Source: DASTHS01 sp035718085
GTDB taxonomy: Bacteria > Actinomycetota > Acidimicrobiia > Acidimicrobiales > Palsa-688
Length of the DNA stretch: 42,145 bases
Direction of reading: 5' to 3'
NCBI GenBank assembly: GCA_035718085.1
Contig: DASTHS010000006.1
Location: forward strand, 1 to 42,145
Part shown: one piece after another, positions 23,898 to 32,137 of the stretch
Layout: each line of letters begins with the position of its first letter
Numbering within the stretch: position 1 is the stretch's first letter
Translations under genes and position numbers: made by a program
The notes under the pieces: generated by a model
What the model was told of the DNA's origin: nothing
Database searches by the model: none
The model's input: only the letters and a program-made list of their open reading frames with translations

Positions 23898-25199
23898 TCA
23901 CCGGCCGGCGAGGCCGCGGGCGGCGGCGGCGACGACGGCGTCGTCGGCCGGGTCGACGGTGCGCAGGTCGAGCACCGTGCGCCCGGCGGTGACGCGGGCG
24001 ATCACCGGCGGCGACGCCGCCCGCAGGGCGGCGGTGTGGTCGCCGTCGAGGGCGACGCCGGCCGAGGGGAGGTCGTGGCCGGGTTGCGAGCCGCCGCCGA
24101 AGACCGCGGCGGTGTCGACGACCTCGCCGACGCCGAGGGCGGCGGCGCGGGCCCGCAGCTCGGCGACGGGGCGGCGGGCCATCGCCCACAGCGGCAGGGC
24201 GGCCGCCTCGCCCCGCAGGTAGGCGAGGGCCGTCTCCTGCAGTGCGGCGAGCACCATCGCGCCCGGCCGGAGCGCCCGGGCCAGGGGGGTGCGGGCACAG
24301 CGGGCGACGAGGTCGGCACGCCCGGCGATGACGCCGGCCTGCGGGCCGCCGAGCAGCTTGTCGCCCGAGAAGGTGACCAGCGCCGCTCCCTCCGCGAGCA
24401 GCTGGGTGACGCCCGGCTCACCGGCCAGCCACGGCTGGGGGCCGCCCAGCCACGGGGTGCGGGCGTCGAGCAGGCCCGACCCGGCGTCGACGACGACCGG
24501 CGGCCCGAGGCCGGCCAGGGCCCGCACCCCGACCGCCTCGGTGAAGCCGGTGATGCGGTAGTTCGACGGGTGCACCTTGAGCACCGCGGCGGTGGCGTCG
24601 GTGAGCGCGCCGCGGTAGTCGCCCAGGCGCGTCCGGTTCGTGGTGCCCACCTCGACCATCCGGGCCCCCGACCCGGCCAGCACGTCGGGGATGCGGAACC
24701 CGCCGCCGATCTCGACCAGCTCACCGCGGCTGACCACCACCTCGCCGCCGGCGCCCTCCTCGCCCCCCCGGACGGCACCGGGCCCGGCGACGGCGGTGAG
24801 GGCCAGCAGGATCGCAGCGGCGCCGTTGTTCACCACGGCGGCCGCCTCGGCGCCCACCGCCCGGGCCAGCAGCGCACCCGCCCCCCGGTCGCGGGCGCCG
24901 CGCCGGCCGGTCGCCAGGTCGAGCTCGACGCTGGCGTAGCGCACCGGCCCGGCCGGGGCGCGTGGCGTGGACGGCGACCGGCCCAGGTTGGTGTGGAGCA
25001 GCACGCCGGTGGCGTTGACCACCGGCCGCAGCAGGGCGGCGGCGGTGGCCTGCGCCCGCTCCCGCGCCTGCGCCGGGTCGCCGGCGGCGATGGCGGCCCG
25101 GGCGGCGTCGACCAGCAGCGGGTGCGGCAGCCCGGTGTCGGCGAGGTCGCGGGCCAGGGCGTCGACCGACGGGGGGCGGGGCGAGGGGACGGGCGGCAC
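23898..25199 (-). CDS. selA: L-seryl-tRNA(Sec) selenium transferase SelA
   Basis: 433 residues with a GTG start at 25199, chosen because it precedes the N-terminal helix 'PSVDALARDL' and gives family length; the frame is open far upstream, antisense to the penicillin-binding gene, and that part is not real. PLP fold: 'VVNATGVLLHTNLGRS', 'AAAVVNNGAAAILLALTAVA', 'SRGELVEIGGGFRIPDV', 'EVGTTNRTRLGDY', and the PLP Lys in 'VTFSGDKLLGGPQAGVI'. It converts Ser-tRNA(Sec) to Sec-tRNA(Sec) using selenophosphate. It forms an operon with selB and is divergent from the Rieske gene with a 44-bp gap. Confidence 0.94.
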   Translation of the reverse strand: MPPVPSPRPPSVDALARDLADTGLPHPLLVDAARAAIAAGDPAQARERAQATAAALLRPVVNATGVLLHTNLGRSPSTPRAPAGPVRYASVELDLATGRRGARDRGAGALLARAVGAEAAAVVNNGAAAILLALTAVAGPGAVRGGEEGAGGEVVVSRGELVEIGGGFRIPDVLAGSGARMVEVGTTNRTRLGDYRGALTDATAAVLKVHPSNYRITGFTEAVGVRALAGLGPPVVVDAGSGLLDARTPWLGGPQPWLAGEPGVTQLLAEGAALVTFSGDKLLGGPQAGVIAGRADLVARCARTPLARALRPGAMVLAALQETALAYLRGEAAALPLWAMARRPVAELRARAAALGVGEVVDTAAVFGGGSQPGHDLPSAGVALDGDHTAALRAASPPVIARVTAGRTVLDLRTVDPADDAVVAAAARGLAGR

Positions 25200-25243
25200 C
25201 GCTGTGGATGCTAGGGACTGGCCTGCGGCAAGCTGGCGGTCCC

Positions 25244-25555
25244 ATGGCGTGGCGCTGGGTCTGCCACGAGGCCGACCTCCCCGACCGGTCCGGCCTCGGG
25301 GTCGTCGTCGACGGCCTCCACCTGGCCGTGTTCCGGGGCCCGTCGGGGGTGTGGGCCCTCGACGACGCCTGCGCCCACACCGGCGCACCGTTGCACCGCG
25401 GCACCGTGGAGGGCAGCTGCCTGCGCTGCCCGTGGCACGGGTGGCGCTACCACCTGGCGACCGGCGCCCACCTGACCCTCTTCGGCAGCCGGCCCGGGGT
25501 GCGCACCTGGCCGGTGCGCGTGGTCGACGGCGAGGTCGAGGTGGACCTGCCCTGA
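25244..25555 (+). CDS. Rieske-type [2Fe-2S] ferredoxin
   Basis: 103 residues starting at ATG 25244. Rieske motifs 'CAHTGAPLHRG' (CxH) and 'CPWHGWRYHLATG' (CxxH) supply two Cys and two His for the cluster. The size equals a stand-alone soluble Rieske ferredoxin such as those of dioxygenase systems or nitrite reductase NirD. No oxygenase partner is adjacent, so the electron acceptor is unknown. It is divergent from selA. Confidence 0.9.
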   Translation: MAWRWVCHEADLPDRSGLGVVVDGLHLAVFRGPSGVWALDDACAHTGAPLHRGTVEGSCLRCPWHGWRYHLATGAHLTLFGSRPGVRTWPVRVVDGEVEVDLP

Positions 25556-25625
25556 CCAGCCTCCGGCCGGGTCGGCCGCGGCTGCACTCGCGTCGGGCGC
25601 CGCCCCGTGCCAGGCTGGCGGCCCC

Positions 25626-27995
25626 ATGCGGCTGGTGTTGCGGATACTCCGGGTCGTCTTCTCGTCGGTCTACCTGACCATCGTCACCGTGGTGGCCGCC
25701 CCCTTGGTGCTGGTCGCGACCGTGCTCGCCGGGCTGCTGTTCCTGCCGCTGCCGGCCACCATCCCGGTGCCCAAGGCCAGGGCCGTCGCGCTGCCGTCGA
25801 CCGTCTACTCCCAAGACGGCCGGCCCATCGGCTACTTCGAGCAGGCCAGCGACCAGAACGTGCCGGTCGCGGAGTCCGACATCCCCGACGTGGTCAAGGA
25901 GGCGGTGATCGCCGACGAAGACCGGAACTTCTACAAGCACGGCGGCATCGACCTGCGCGGGACGCTGCGGGCCCTCCTGGCCAACCTGCGCAACGACAAG
26001 GTGGTGCAGGGCGGGTCGACCATCGCCCAGCAGTACGTGAAGCTGGCCTACCTGAACTCGTCGCGCACCTTGGTGCGCAAGGTGCGCGAGGCGATCCTCG
26101 CCAGCCAACTCGAGCGGGAGGCGCCCAAGAGCGAGATCCTCTACCGCTACCTCACCCTGGTGTACTTCGGCGACGGCAACTACGGCGTCGGGGCGGCGGC
26201 GGAGAACTACTTCAAGGTGCCCGTCAGCCAGCTCGACGCCTCGCAGGCGGCCACCCTCGCCGGGCTCATCCCCGCCCCCTCCGACCGCAGCCCGACGGTG
26301 AACATCGCCGCCGCCGAGAAGTACCGGGAACTGGTGCTCGGCAAGATGGCGCAGCAGGGGTACCTCACCAGCGCCCAGTACCAGCAGGCCCTCGCCTCCC
26401 GCCTGGTGGCCGCCCCCGCACCGGGCCAGCCGGCGCCGCCGGCCGGCGCCACGGTGGTCTACGGCCACGTCGTCGCCGTCAGCCCGTTCCCGGCCTTCCT
26501 CGACTACCTCTACAAGTGGCTGCGCGCCAACGGGTACAGCGACCAGCAGATCTACTCCGGGGGGCTGCGCATCCAGACCACGATGAGCGTCGACCGGGAA
26601 GAGCAGGCGATGGCCGCGGTCGGCGCGACCATCCAGGGCACGCCGTCGGACCTGGAGATGGCCATGGCGTCGGTCGAGCCGCAGACCGGCTTCGTGCAGG
26701 CCATCGTCGGCGGGCGCGACTTCCAGCGTGTCGGCGACGACAACTACGCCTTGGCCGGCTGCGACCCCGTCGTCGCCGGGTCCGACCCGCCGGCCACCTG
26801 CTGGGACGGCAACGACATCTCCAACGAGGGCAGCCCGGGCCGCCAACCAGGGTCGTCGTGGAAGCCGTTCGTGCTGGCGACCGCGTTCGGGCAGGGCATC
26901 CAGCCGACCGCCACCTACCCGGCGCCCTACATCCTGCAGATCCCCGGCTGCACGCTGCTGCGCGGCCAGCCGCCGTCGGCGTGCCAGGTGCACAACGACG
27001 TCGAAGGCGAGGGCGGAGGGTCGCTCACCCTCGCCGCCGCCATGGCCGCGTCGGTCAACACCGTGTACGCCCAGTTGGTGGCCCAGGTCGGCTGCGCCAA
27101 CGTGGCCCGCACCGCCAAGGCCCTGGGCGTGCAGTCGGCGTACTACTCCACCAAGAAGTTCCCCTACTGCCAGACCTACGCGCTCGGTGAGCTCGACGTG
27201 TCGCCGCTCGACATGGCCTCCGCCTACGGGGTCTTCGCCGACCACGGCCAGCGGGCGGCGCCGACGCCGGTGCTCGAGATCGTCGGCCCGACGGGCAAGG
27301 TGCTGGTCGACAACATCACCAAGCCGCCGGCCACCACCCAGGCCATCCCCGCCAACGTCGCCGACAACGTCACCAACGTGCTCCAAGGCGTGCTGGCCCC
27401 GGGGGGGACCGCTGCGGGCCATCCCCTCTCCCGGCCGGCCGCCGGCAAGACCGGCACCACCAACAACGAGACGAACGCCTGGTTCACGGGCTACACCCCG
27501 ACGCTGTCCACGTCGGTGTGGATGGGGTTCGGCAGCAGCCAGAGCAAGAGCCTCGACGGCGTGAAGGGCGTCAACCCCCTCGTCGGCGGCACCCTGCCGG
27601 CGGCCACGTGGGCGGCCTACATGACCCAGGCGTTGGCCAACGTGCCGGTCACCCCGTTCAACCAGCCGGCGCCCATCGTGGCGCCCACCGCGGCGGCCGC
27701 CCTGGGCTCGAGCCACCCGAAGACCCCGCCCACGGTCGGGCCCGGCCGGGCCGACTCGCCTGCGCCGCTGCCCGCCGGGGGCCCCTACACCGTCCCGCCC
27801 TACCAGACGCCCCAGGCCGTCTCCCCGGCCGAGCCGGTGTTCCCCGTCACCGACACGACGACCACGCTGCCGACCGCGCCGGGCGGGGGGCCGCCGCCGT
27901 CCGACCTGGGGGGCTCGTCCTCGTCCTCGTCGTCGTCGTCGACCTCGTCGACCAGCACCCCGTCGACGACCACGACCTTCCCCGTCAGGCCCTGA
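25626..27995 (+). CDS. Class A penicillin-binding protein (transglycosylase-transpeptidase)
   Basis: 789 residues. An N-terminal membrane anchor (residues about 12-45) is followed by the GT51 glycosyltransferase domain ('EAVIADEDRNFYKHGGIDLR' with catalytic Glu, 'QGGSTIAQQYVK', 'KSEILYRYLTLVYFGDGNYG', 'AATLAGLIPAPS') and the transpeptidase domain with 'GSSWKPF' (SxxK), 'SVNT' (SxN) and 'KTGTT'. An insertion with Cys pairs ('CDPVVAGSDPPATC', 'CTLLRGQPPSAC') sits near the active site. The C-tail after residue 690 is Pro-rich then a Ser run. There are no PASTA repeats. It polymerises and cross-links peptidoglycan outside the membrane. Its context (near whiB and the ArsA pair) resembles ponA2 of M. 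tuberculosis. Confidence 0.95.
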   Translation: MRLVLRILRVVFSSVYLTIVTVVAAPLVLVATVLAGLLFLPLPATIPVPKARAVALPSTVYSQDGRPIGYFEQASDQNVPVAESDIPDVVKEAVIADEDRNFYKHGGIDLRGTLRALLANLRNDKVVQGGSTIAQQYVKLAYLNSSRTLVRKVREAILASQLEREAPKSEILYRYLTLVYFGDGNYGVGAAAENYFKVPVSQLDASQAATLAGLIPAPSDRSPTVNIAAAEKYRELVLGKMAQQGYLTSAQYQQALASRLVAAPAPGQPAPPAGATVVYGHVVAVSPFPAFLDYLYKWLRANGYSDQQIYSGGLRIQTTMSVDREEQAMAAVGATIQGTPSDLEMAMASVEPQTGFVQAIVGGRDFQRVGDDNYALAGCDPVVAGSDPPATCWDGNDISNEGSPGRQPGSSWKPFVLATAFGQGIQPTATYPAPYILQIPGCTLLRGQPPSACQVHNDVEGEGGGSLTLAAAMAASVNTVYAQLVAQVGCANVARTAKALGVQSAYYSTKKFPYCQTYALGELDVSPLDMASAYGVFADHGQRAAPTPVLEIVGPTGKVLVDNITKPPATTQAIPANVADNVTNVLQGVLAPGGTAAGHPLSRPAAGKTGTTNNETNAWFTGYTPTLSTSVWMGFGSSQSKSLDGVKGVNPLVGGTLPAATWAAYMTQALANVPVTPFNQPAPIVAPTAAAALGSSHPKTPPTVGPGRADSPAPLPAGGPYTVPPYQTPQAVSPAEPVFPVTDTTTTLPTAPGGGPPPSDLGGSSSSSSSSSTSSTSTPSTTTTFPVRP

Positions 27996-28018
27996 TCCCC
28001 CGCCCGCCCGTCTGCCCG

Positions 28019-28033
28019 CCTGGCCGGGCCAGG
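28019..28033. terminator. Hairpin between convergent genes
   Basis: CCTGGCC-G-GGCCAGG is a perfect 7-bp stem in the 52-bp gap between the convergent penicillin-binding and pseudo-protease genes. A G-run follows on the plus strand and there is no T-run, so it would be a bidirectional GC-type stop at best. Confidence 0.35.
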
Positions 28034-28047
28034 GGGGGGCCTGCGGG

Positions 28048-29148
28048 TCACGACGACGCCGGGATGGCGCCGCCAGGGCAGGAGAGCACCTTCGAGCAGG
28101 CAGCCTGCACGTAGGGCGACGACCACACCTGGTCGGGGGCGAAGCCCAACGGCGCGTAGGTGCGGGAGCTGACTGCCAGCACCTGCCCGGCGCTGGTGAC
28201 CAGCGGGCCCCCCTGGAAGGCGGGGCCGAGGGGGGCGTCCTGCTCGATGCCGCTGGACGACACGTCGGTGACCAGGCCCTGGCTGAGCGAAGCCCCCGCG
28301 CTGCCCTGGCCCGAGACCGCGTAGACCCGCTCGCCGACCGTCGGCGCCGGGCTGGCGGGGGCGACGGCCACAGCCGGGAGGCCGCCCCTGGGCAGCACGA
28401 CCAGGGCGAGGTCGTAGGTGGGATCCCAGCTGCGCACGGTCACCTGGGTCGACGCGCCCGCACCCTGCTGCACGTAGACCGGCGGGCCGGGGGCGGTCGT
28501 GGCCGCCTTGATCGTCGCGTAGGAGGTCAGGAGCAGCGACTGGGTGGCGCTCGACGAGATCACGAACGCAGTGCCGACCGACGCCTGCCCGGCCTGGTCG
28601 AGGGTGTGCACGTAGAACACCGACGGGGCCAGCTGGCGGGTCAACTTGGCCAGGGTCTCGGGGCTGGCCTCGAGGGCCTGGATGGGCCCGAGCGACGACT
28701 GGATCTGCGCCTTGTCGTCGGCCGTCTCCGCCTTGAGCGTGGCCTCGGCGTCGCTGAACGCCTTCTTGTACCCGTTGACCAGGGCGTTGACCCGGTCGTC
28801 GGACTGGTTCAGCTTGTACTGGTAGTAGGAGTACAGGACCACACCGGACAGGCCGGCCCCGATGGCGAAGGCCAGGATGAACGCCGTCAGGCCCAACAGC
28901 GTCCGGGGCAGGACCCGGTGGCGCAGCGGCATCCGCGCCACCGGGGGCGCCGGGGCTGCCGGGGCCACCGGGCCGGTGTCCGCGCCGGCGCCGTCGGCCC
29001 GCTCGGCGCGGGCCGTGGCGGCGGCGTGCGCATCGGCGATGGCCCTCGTCGACCGCCGTGACCGCCGACGGGGGGCGGCGGCGTCGTCGAAGAGCTGGCC
29101 GGCGGGCACTGCCTCGGTGGGCGGCCCGTCGTCACCGGGAGAGGCCAT
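28048..29148 (-). CDS. Membrane-anchored trypsin-fold protein with lost triad
   Basis: 366 residues starting at ATG 29148. A disordered basic/Pro-rich N-terminus (1-75) precedes a transmembrane helix ('TLLGLTAFILAFAIGAGLSG', about 84-110), a helical stretch with 'SDAEATLKAETADDKAQIQS', and a chymotrypsin-like domain. The domain keeps 'GTAFVIS', 'DPTYDLALVVL' (Asp), 'GERVYAVSGQG' and 'GGPLVTSAGQVLAV'. The His position reads 'LLLTSYATI' (usually T-A/N-A-H) and the Ser position 'AFQGGPL' (usually GNSGGPL), so His is Tyr and Ser is Gln. I infer it is not a protease but a binding or sensing module on the outer face of the membrane. Confidence 0.75.
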   Translation of the reverse strand: MASPGDDGPPTEAVPAGQLFDDAAAPRRRSRRSTRAIADAHAAATARAERADGAGADTGPVAPAAPAPPVARMPLRHRVLPRTLLGLTAFILAFAIGAGLSGVVLYSYYQYKLNQSDDRVNALVNGYKKAFSDAEATLKAETADDKAQIQSSLGPIQALEASPETLAKLTRQLAPSVFYVHTLDQAGQASVGTAFVISSSATQSLLLTSYATIKAATTAPGPPVYVQQGAGASTQVTVRSWDPTYDLALVVLPRGGLPAVAVAPASPAPTVGERVYAVSGQGSAGASLSQGLVTDVSSSGIEQDAPLGPAFQGGPLVTSAGQVLAVSSRTYAPLGFAPDQVWSSPYVQAACSKVLSCPGGAIPASS

Positions 29149-29310
29149 GGTGGCGGCAACCGTACCGTGGCCAGTCTGCAGCGGCGGGGCGCACCGGCCC
29201 GCCGGCCGCGCCCGCCCGGCCGAGGTCGCCGGGGCCACCGGGCGCGGCGGGCGTGGCGCCGGTAGCGTCGCCGCCGTGGGCGAGGGGCGTCGGGCTGCAG
29301 GCGGCGGCGC

Positions 29311-30300
29311 ATGAGCGGCGCCACCGTGCCGGTCGCTCCGGCGGCCGCAGGCGACGACCGCCCGACCGGCGTCCCCCTCGACGTCGCGCCGGGGGTGCGC
29401 TGCGTGCTGGCGCCCAACCCCGGCCTGATGACCGGGCGCGGCACCAACACCTATTTGGTCGGCGGTGACCGGCTGGTCGTGGTCGACCCCGGTCCCGACG
29501 ACGATGCCCACCTGGCGGCGCTGGTGGCCGCCATCGGCACGGCGGCGGTGGCGGCCGTGGCCGTCACCCACACCCACGTCGACCACTCGCCCCTTGCCGC
29601 CCGATTGGCCGCCGTGACCGGGGCGCCCGTGCTGGGGTGGGGGCCGGCACCCGACCTGCCCGCCCACGTGCACCGGCTCGCGCCGACCGCCGGCGGCGCA
29701 GCCCCGAGCTCCCCCGGCCACGGGCACGGGCTCGACGGCCACGACCGGGCCTTCGCCCCCGACCGCCGGCTGGTCGACGGCGACCACCTCGAGGCCGACG
29801 GCCACCGGCTCGTCGCCGTGCACACCCCCGGCCACTGCTCCAACCACCTCTGCTTCGAGGTCGCCGACACCGGCCTCCTGCTCTCGGGCGACCACGTCAT
29901 GTCGGGCTCGACGGTGGTGATCGCCCCACCCGACGGCGACATGGCGGCGTACCTCGAGTCGCTCGAGGTCGTGCGCCGCCGCCGCCCGAGCCGCATCGGC
30001 CCGGGCCACGGCCCCGTGATCGACGACCCCGCCGCCGTGCTCGAGGCGTACGTCACCCATCGCCAGGCCCGGGAGGCGGCCGTGCTGGCCACGCTGCCCG
30101 CCCCCGGCGGCGAGGGGGTCACGGCCGAGGCTGTCGTGGCCCGGCTCTACGCCGACGTGCCCGCCGCCCTGCACCCCGTCGCCCGGTTCTCGGTGTGGGC
30201 CCACCTGCGCAAGCTGGCCGCCGAGGGCAGAGCCGCCACGGCCGATGCCGACGACCTCGCCGCACCGTGGTGGGCGGCCGACGGTGCCGCCGGGCGCTGA
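29311..30300 (+). CDS. Metallo-beta-lactamase-fold hydrolase
   Basis: 329 residues. The metal site is complete: 'THTHVDHS' (HxHxDH), 'HTPGHCSNHLCF' (His), 'LLSGDHVM' (Asp) and 'IGPGHGPVI' (His). The 'PNPGLMTGRGTNTYLVG' N-terminus and C-terminal winged-helix-like region (about 240-310, 'LHPVARFSVWAHLRKLAAEG') match the LACTB2-like family, to which M. tuberculosis Rv3677c belongs. Some family members are nucleases or thioester hydrolases; the substrate here is unknown. It is divergent from the pseudo-protease with 162 bp between. Confidence 0.88.
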   Translation: MSGATVPVAPAAAGDDRPTGVPLDVAPGVRCVLAPNPGLMTGRGTNTYLVGGDRLVVVDPGPDDDAHLAALVAAIGTAAVAAVAVTHTHVDHSPLAARLAAVTGAPVLGWGPAPDLPAHVHRLAPTAGGAAPSSPGHGHGLDGHDRAFAPDRRLVDGDHLEADGHRLVAVHTPGHCSNHLCFEVADTGLLLSGDHVMSGSTVVIAPPDGDMAAYLESLEVVRRRRPSRIGPGHGPVIDDPAAVLEAYVTHRQAREAAVLATLPAPGGEGVTAEAVVARLYADVPAALHPVARFSVWAHLRKLAAEGRAATADADDLAAPWWAADGAAGR

Positions 30301-30396
30301 GCCCACCCTCCCGGGCTCGACCGGCGGCGCCCGACCGGCGTCGGTCGACCGGCCGGGGGCTCAGCCGGCGTGCAGCTCCGACGCGGTGCGTGCCGG

Positions 30397-32070
30397 TCAG
30401 GCCGGCCGCGGCGCCGTCGTGGCCGCGGGGGCCTGACCGCTCGAGCCGGTGGCGGGCGGGGCGCCCGCCCACAGCGGCCCGCACGCCAGGGCGCACCCCG
30501 CGGCGCGCAGGGCGTCGGCCTGCTCGGTGGTGGCCACCCCCTCGGCGGCAGGCCGTGCCCCGAGGGCCCGCCCCAGCCCGGCGAGGGCGGCCACCACGTC
30601 GGGCTCGCCGGCATCGGTGCCGAGCGGTCCCACGTGGGTCGTGTCGAGCACCACGATCGCCGGCGCCGCCCGTCGCACCACCGCGGGGCTCGCGCCCCCC
30701 GACCCGAACCCGCTCAGGCCCAGCCCGACGCCCAGGGCGTGCAGGTCGGCGATGCTGCGCCACACGACGCTGCCGCCGGCCGCCACGACCTGCTCGTCGA
30801 CCTCGACGAGCAGCCTGGCCGGCTCGAGGTGGTGGCGGCCCAGCATGCCGGCGACCAGGGCGCCGAGGCGGGGCTGGCGGAGCTGGCGGGCCGAGACGGG
30901 TACCCACACGGCCCCGACCTGGGGGTGGGCGGCGGCCTCCGCGCAGGCGGCGTCGAGCAGTCCGGCACCCACCGACACCGCCAGGCCGCTGCGCTCGGCC
31001 GCTTCGGCGACCTCCGAGCCGTCGGCCAGCCGGCCCACGGGGAGGCCCCGCCCGTCGAGCAGGTGGAGGCCGGCGGTGCGCCCGACCGTGCGGCCGTCGG
31101 CCAGGTCGACCACCGGGGCGTAGGCGACCACCATCTCGCCGTGGTCGAGGGTCTGGCGCAGCGTCTCGGCCGCGGCGAGGTGCTGCTGGTCGGCGCCGGC
31201 CATGCCCGGCCGGTGCAGCTGGCAGCGGCCGCCCCCGGACCGCTTGGCCAGGTACATGGCGGCGTCGGCCCGGGCCACCAGGCCGGCCGCCCCGGCGCGC
31301 CCGTCGCCGAGCGCCACGCCGACGCTGGCCGTCACCCGCAGGTGGCGCCCGGCCAGGTGGTAGGGCTGGCTCAGGGCCACTTGCACCCGCAGGGCGATCT
31401 CGGTGGCGACGTCATCGCTGTCGACCCCGGCGGCGAGCACGACGAACTCGTCACCGCCGAGCCGGCCGACGATGTCGCCCGGCCGGACTGCCCGGCGCAG
31501 CCGCTCGGCGGCGGCCACCAGGAGCTCGTCGCCGACGGCGTGGCCGAGGGTGTCGTTGACGCCCTTGAACCCGTCGAGGTCGGCGAACAGCACGGCCGCC
31601 TGGCGCATGGCGGCGAGGCTGCGCACCAGGTTCCCCCGGTTGGCCAGGCCGGTCAGGCCGTCGTGGTCGGCCCGGTACGCGAGCGCAGCGGCTTCGGCCA
31701 CCTGGTCCGCGTAGTCGACGGTGACCACCACGGCGTCGACCTCGGGGTCGGCGGTGGCATCGACCATGCGCACGTGCACCTCGTCGTGCCCGTCGGGCCC
31801 CAGCAGGCGACAGGTCGTGTCGACCGTGGTGGCCCGGTGGGCGATCAGCCGGCGGAAGGCGCCGGCGACCGCCCGTCGGTCGTCGGGGTGCACGAGGTCG
31901 ATCGGGCGGACCGAGCGCAGCAGCGGCCGCAGCGCCGGCGACACCCATCGCAGCCGGCCGGTGCGGTCGGTCAGCAGGACCCGGACGTGCGCGGGCTCGA
32001 CCACGGCGTCGAGGAGCGCCGCGGGCAGACCGTCGGCCACCGATCGCGACGCCTCACCCACTCCGCGCAC
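30397..32070 (-). CDS. PAS-GGDEF-EAL protein with degenerate EAL domain
   Basis: 557 residues from GTG 32070. A PAS-like sensor covers about 20-125 ('RVLLTDRTGRLRWVSPALRP'). The GGDEF domain (about 130-295) is intact: 'HDGLTGLANRG', 'FADLDGFKGVNDTLGHAVGD' and the active-site 'GRLGGDEFVVL'. The EAL-like domain (about 310-530) starts 'YAPVVDLADGRTVGRTAGLH', where EAL has become TAG. The usual metal ligands ('N.S', 'E.TE', 'DDFG', 'K.D') are replaced ('VPVSARQL', 'LVEVDEQVV', 'LSGFGSG', 'VVLDTTHVG'). I infer that it makes cyclic di-GMP and does not degrade it; the EAL part may bind ligand or partners. Confidence 0.88.
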   Translation of the reverse strand: MRGVGEASRSVADGLPAALLDAVVEPAHVRVLLTDRTGRLRWVSPALRPLLRSVRPIDLVHPDDRRAVAGAFRRLIAHRATTVDTTCRLLGPDGHDEVHVRMVDATADPEVDAVVVTVDYADQVAEAAALAYRADHDGLTGLANRGNLVRSLAAMRQAAVLFADLDGFKGVNDTLGHAVGDELLVAAAERLRRAVRPGDIVGRLGGDEFVVLAAGVDSDDVATEIALRVQVALSQPYHLAGRHLRVTASVGVALGDGRAGAAGLVARADAAMYLAKRSGGGRCQLHRPGMAGADQQHLAAAETLRQTLDHGEMVVAYAPVVDLADGRTVGRTAGLHLLDGRGLPVGRLADGSEVAEAAERSGLAVSVGAGLLDAACAEAAAHPQVGAVWVPVSARQLRQPRLGALVAGMLGRHHLEPARLLVEVDEQVVAAGGSVVWRSIADLHALGVGLGLSGFGSGGASPAVVRRAAPAIVVLDTTHVGPLGTDAGEPDVVAALAGLGRALGARPAAEGVATTEQADALRAAGCALACGPLWAGAPPATGSSGQAPAATTAPRPA

Positions 32071-32137
32071 CTACCCCGTGGCGCCGAGGGGTAAAGCTGC
32101 GGGCGGTGCGGCTGCGGCTCGGCGCCGGGACGCGGCG

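Noticed and set aside
25200..27716. Very long minus-strand frame continuing upstream of selA
   Set aside because: It is antisense to the well-supported penicillin-binding gene, has Arg/Gly-rich shadow composition and no domain. Only the part from 25199 down matches SelA.
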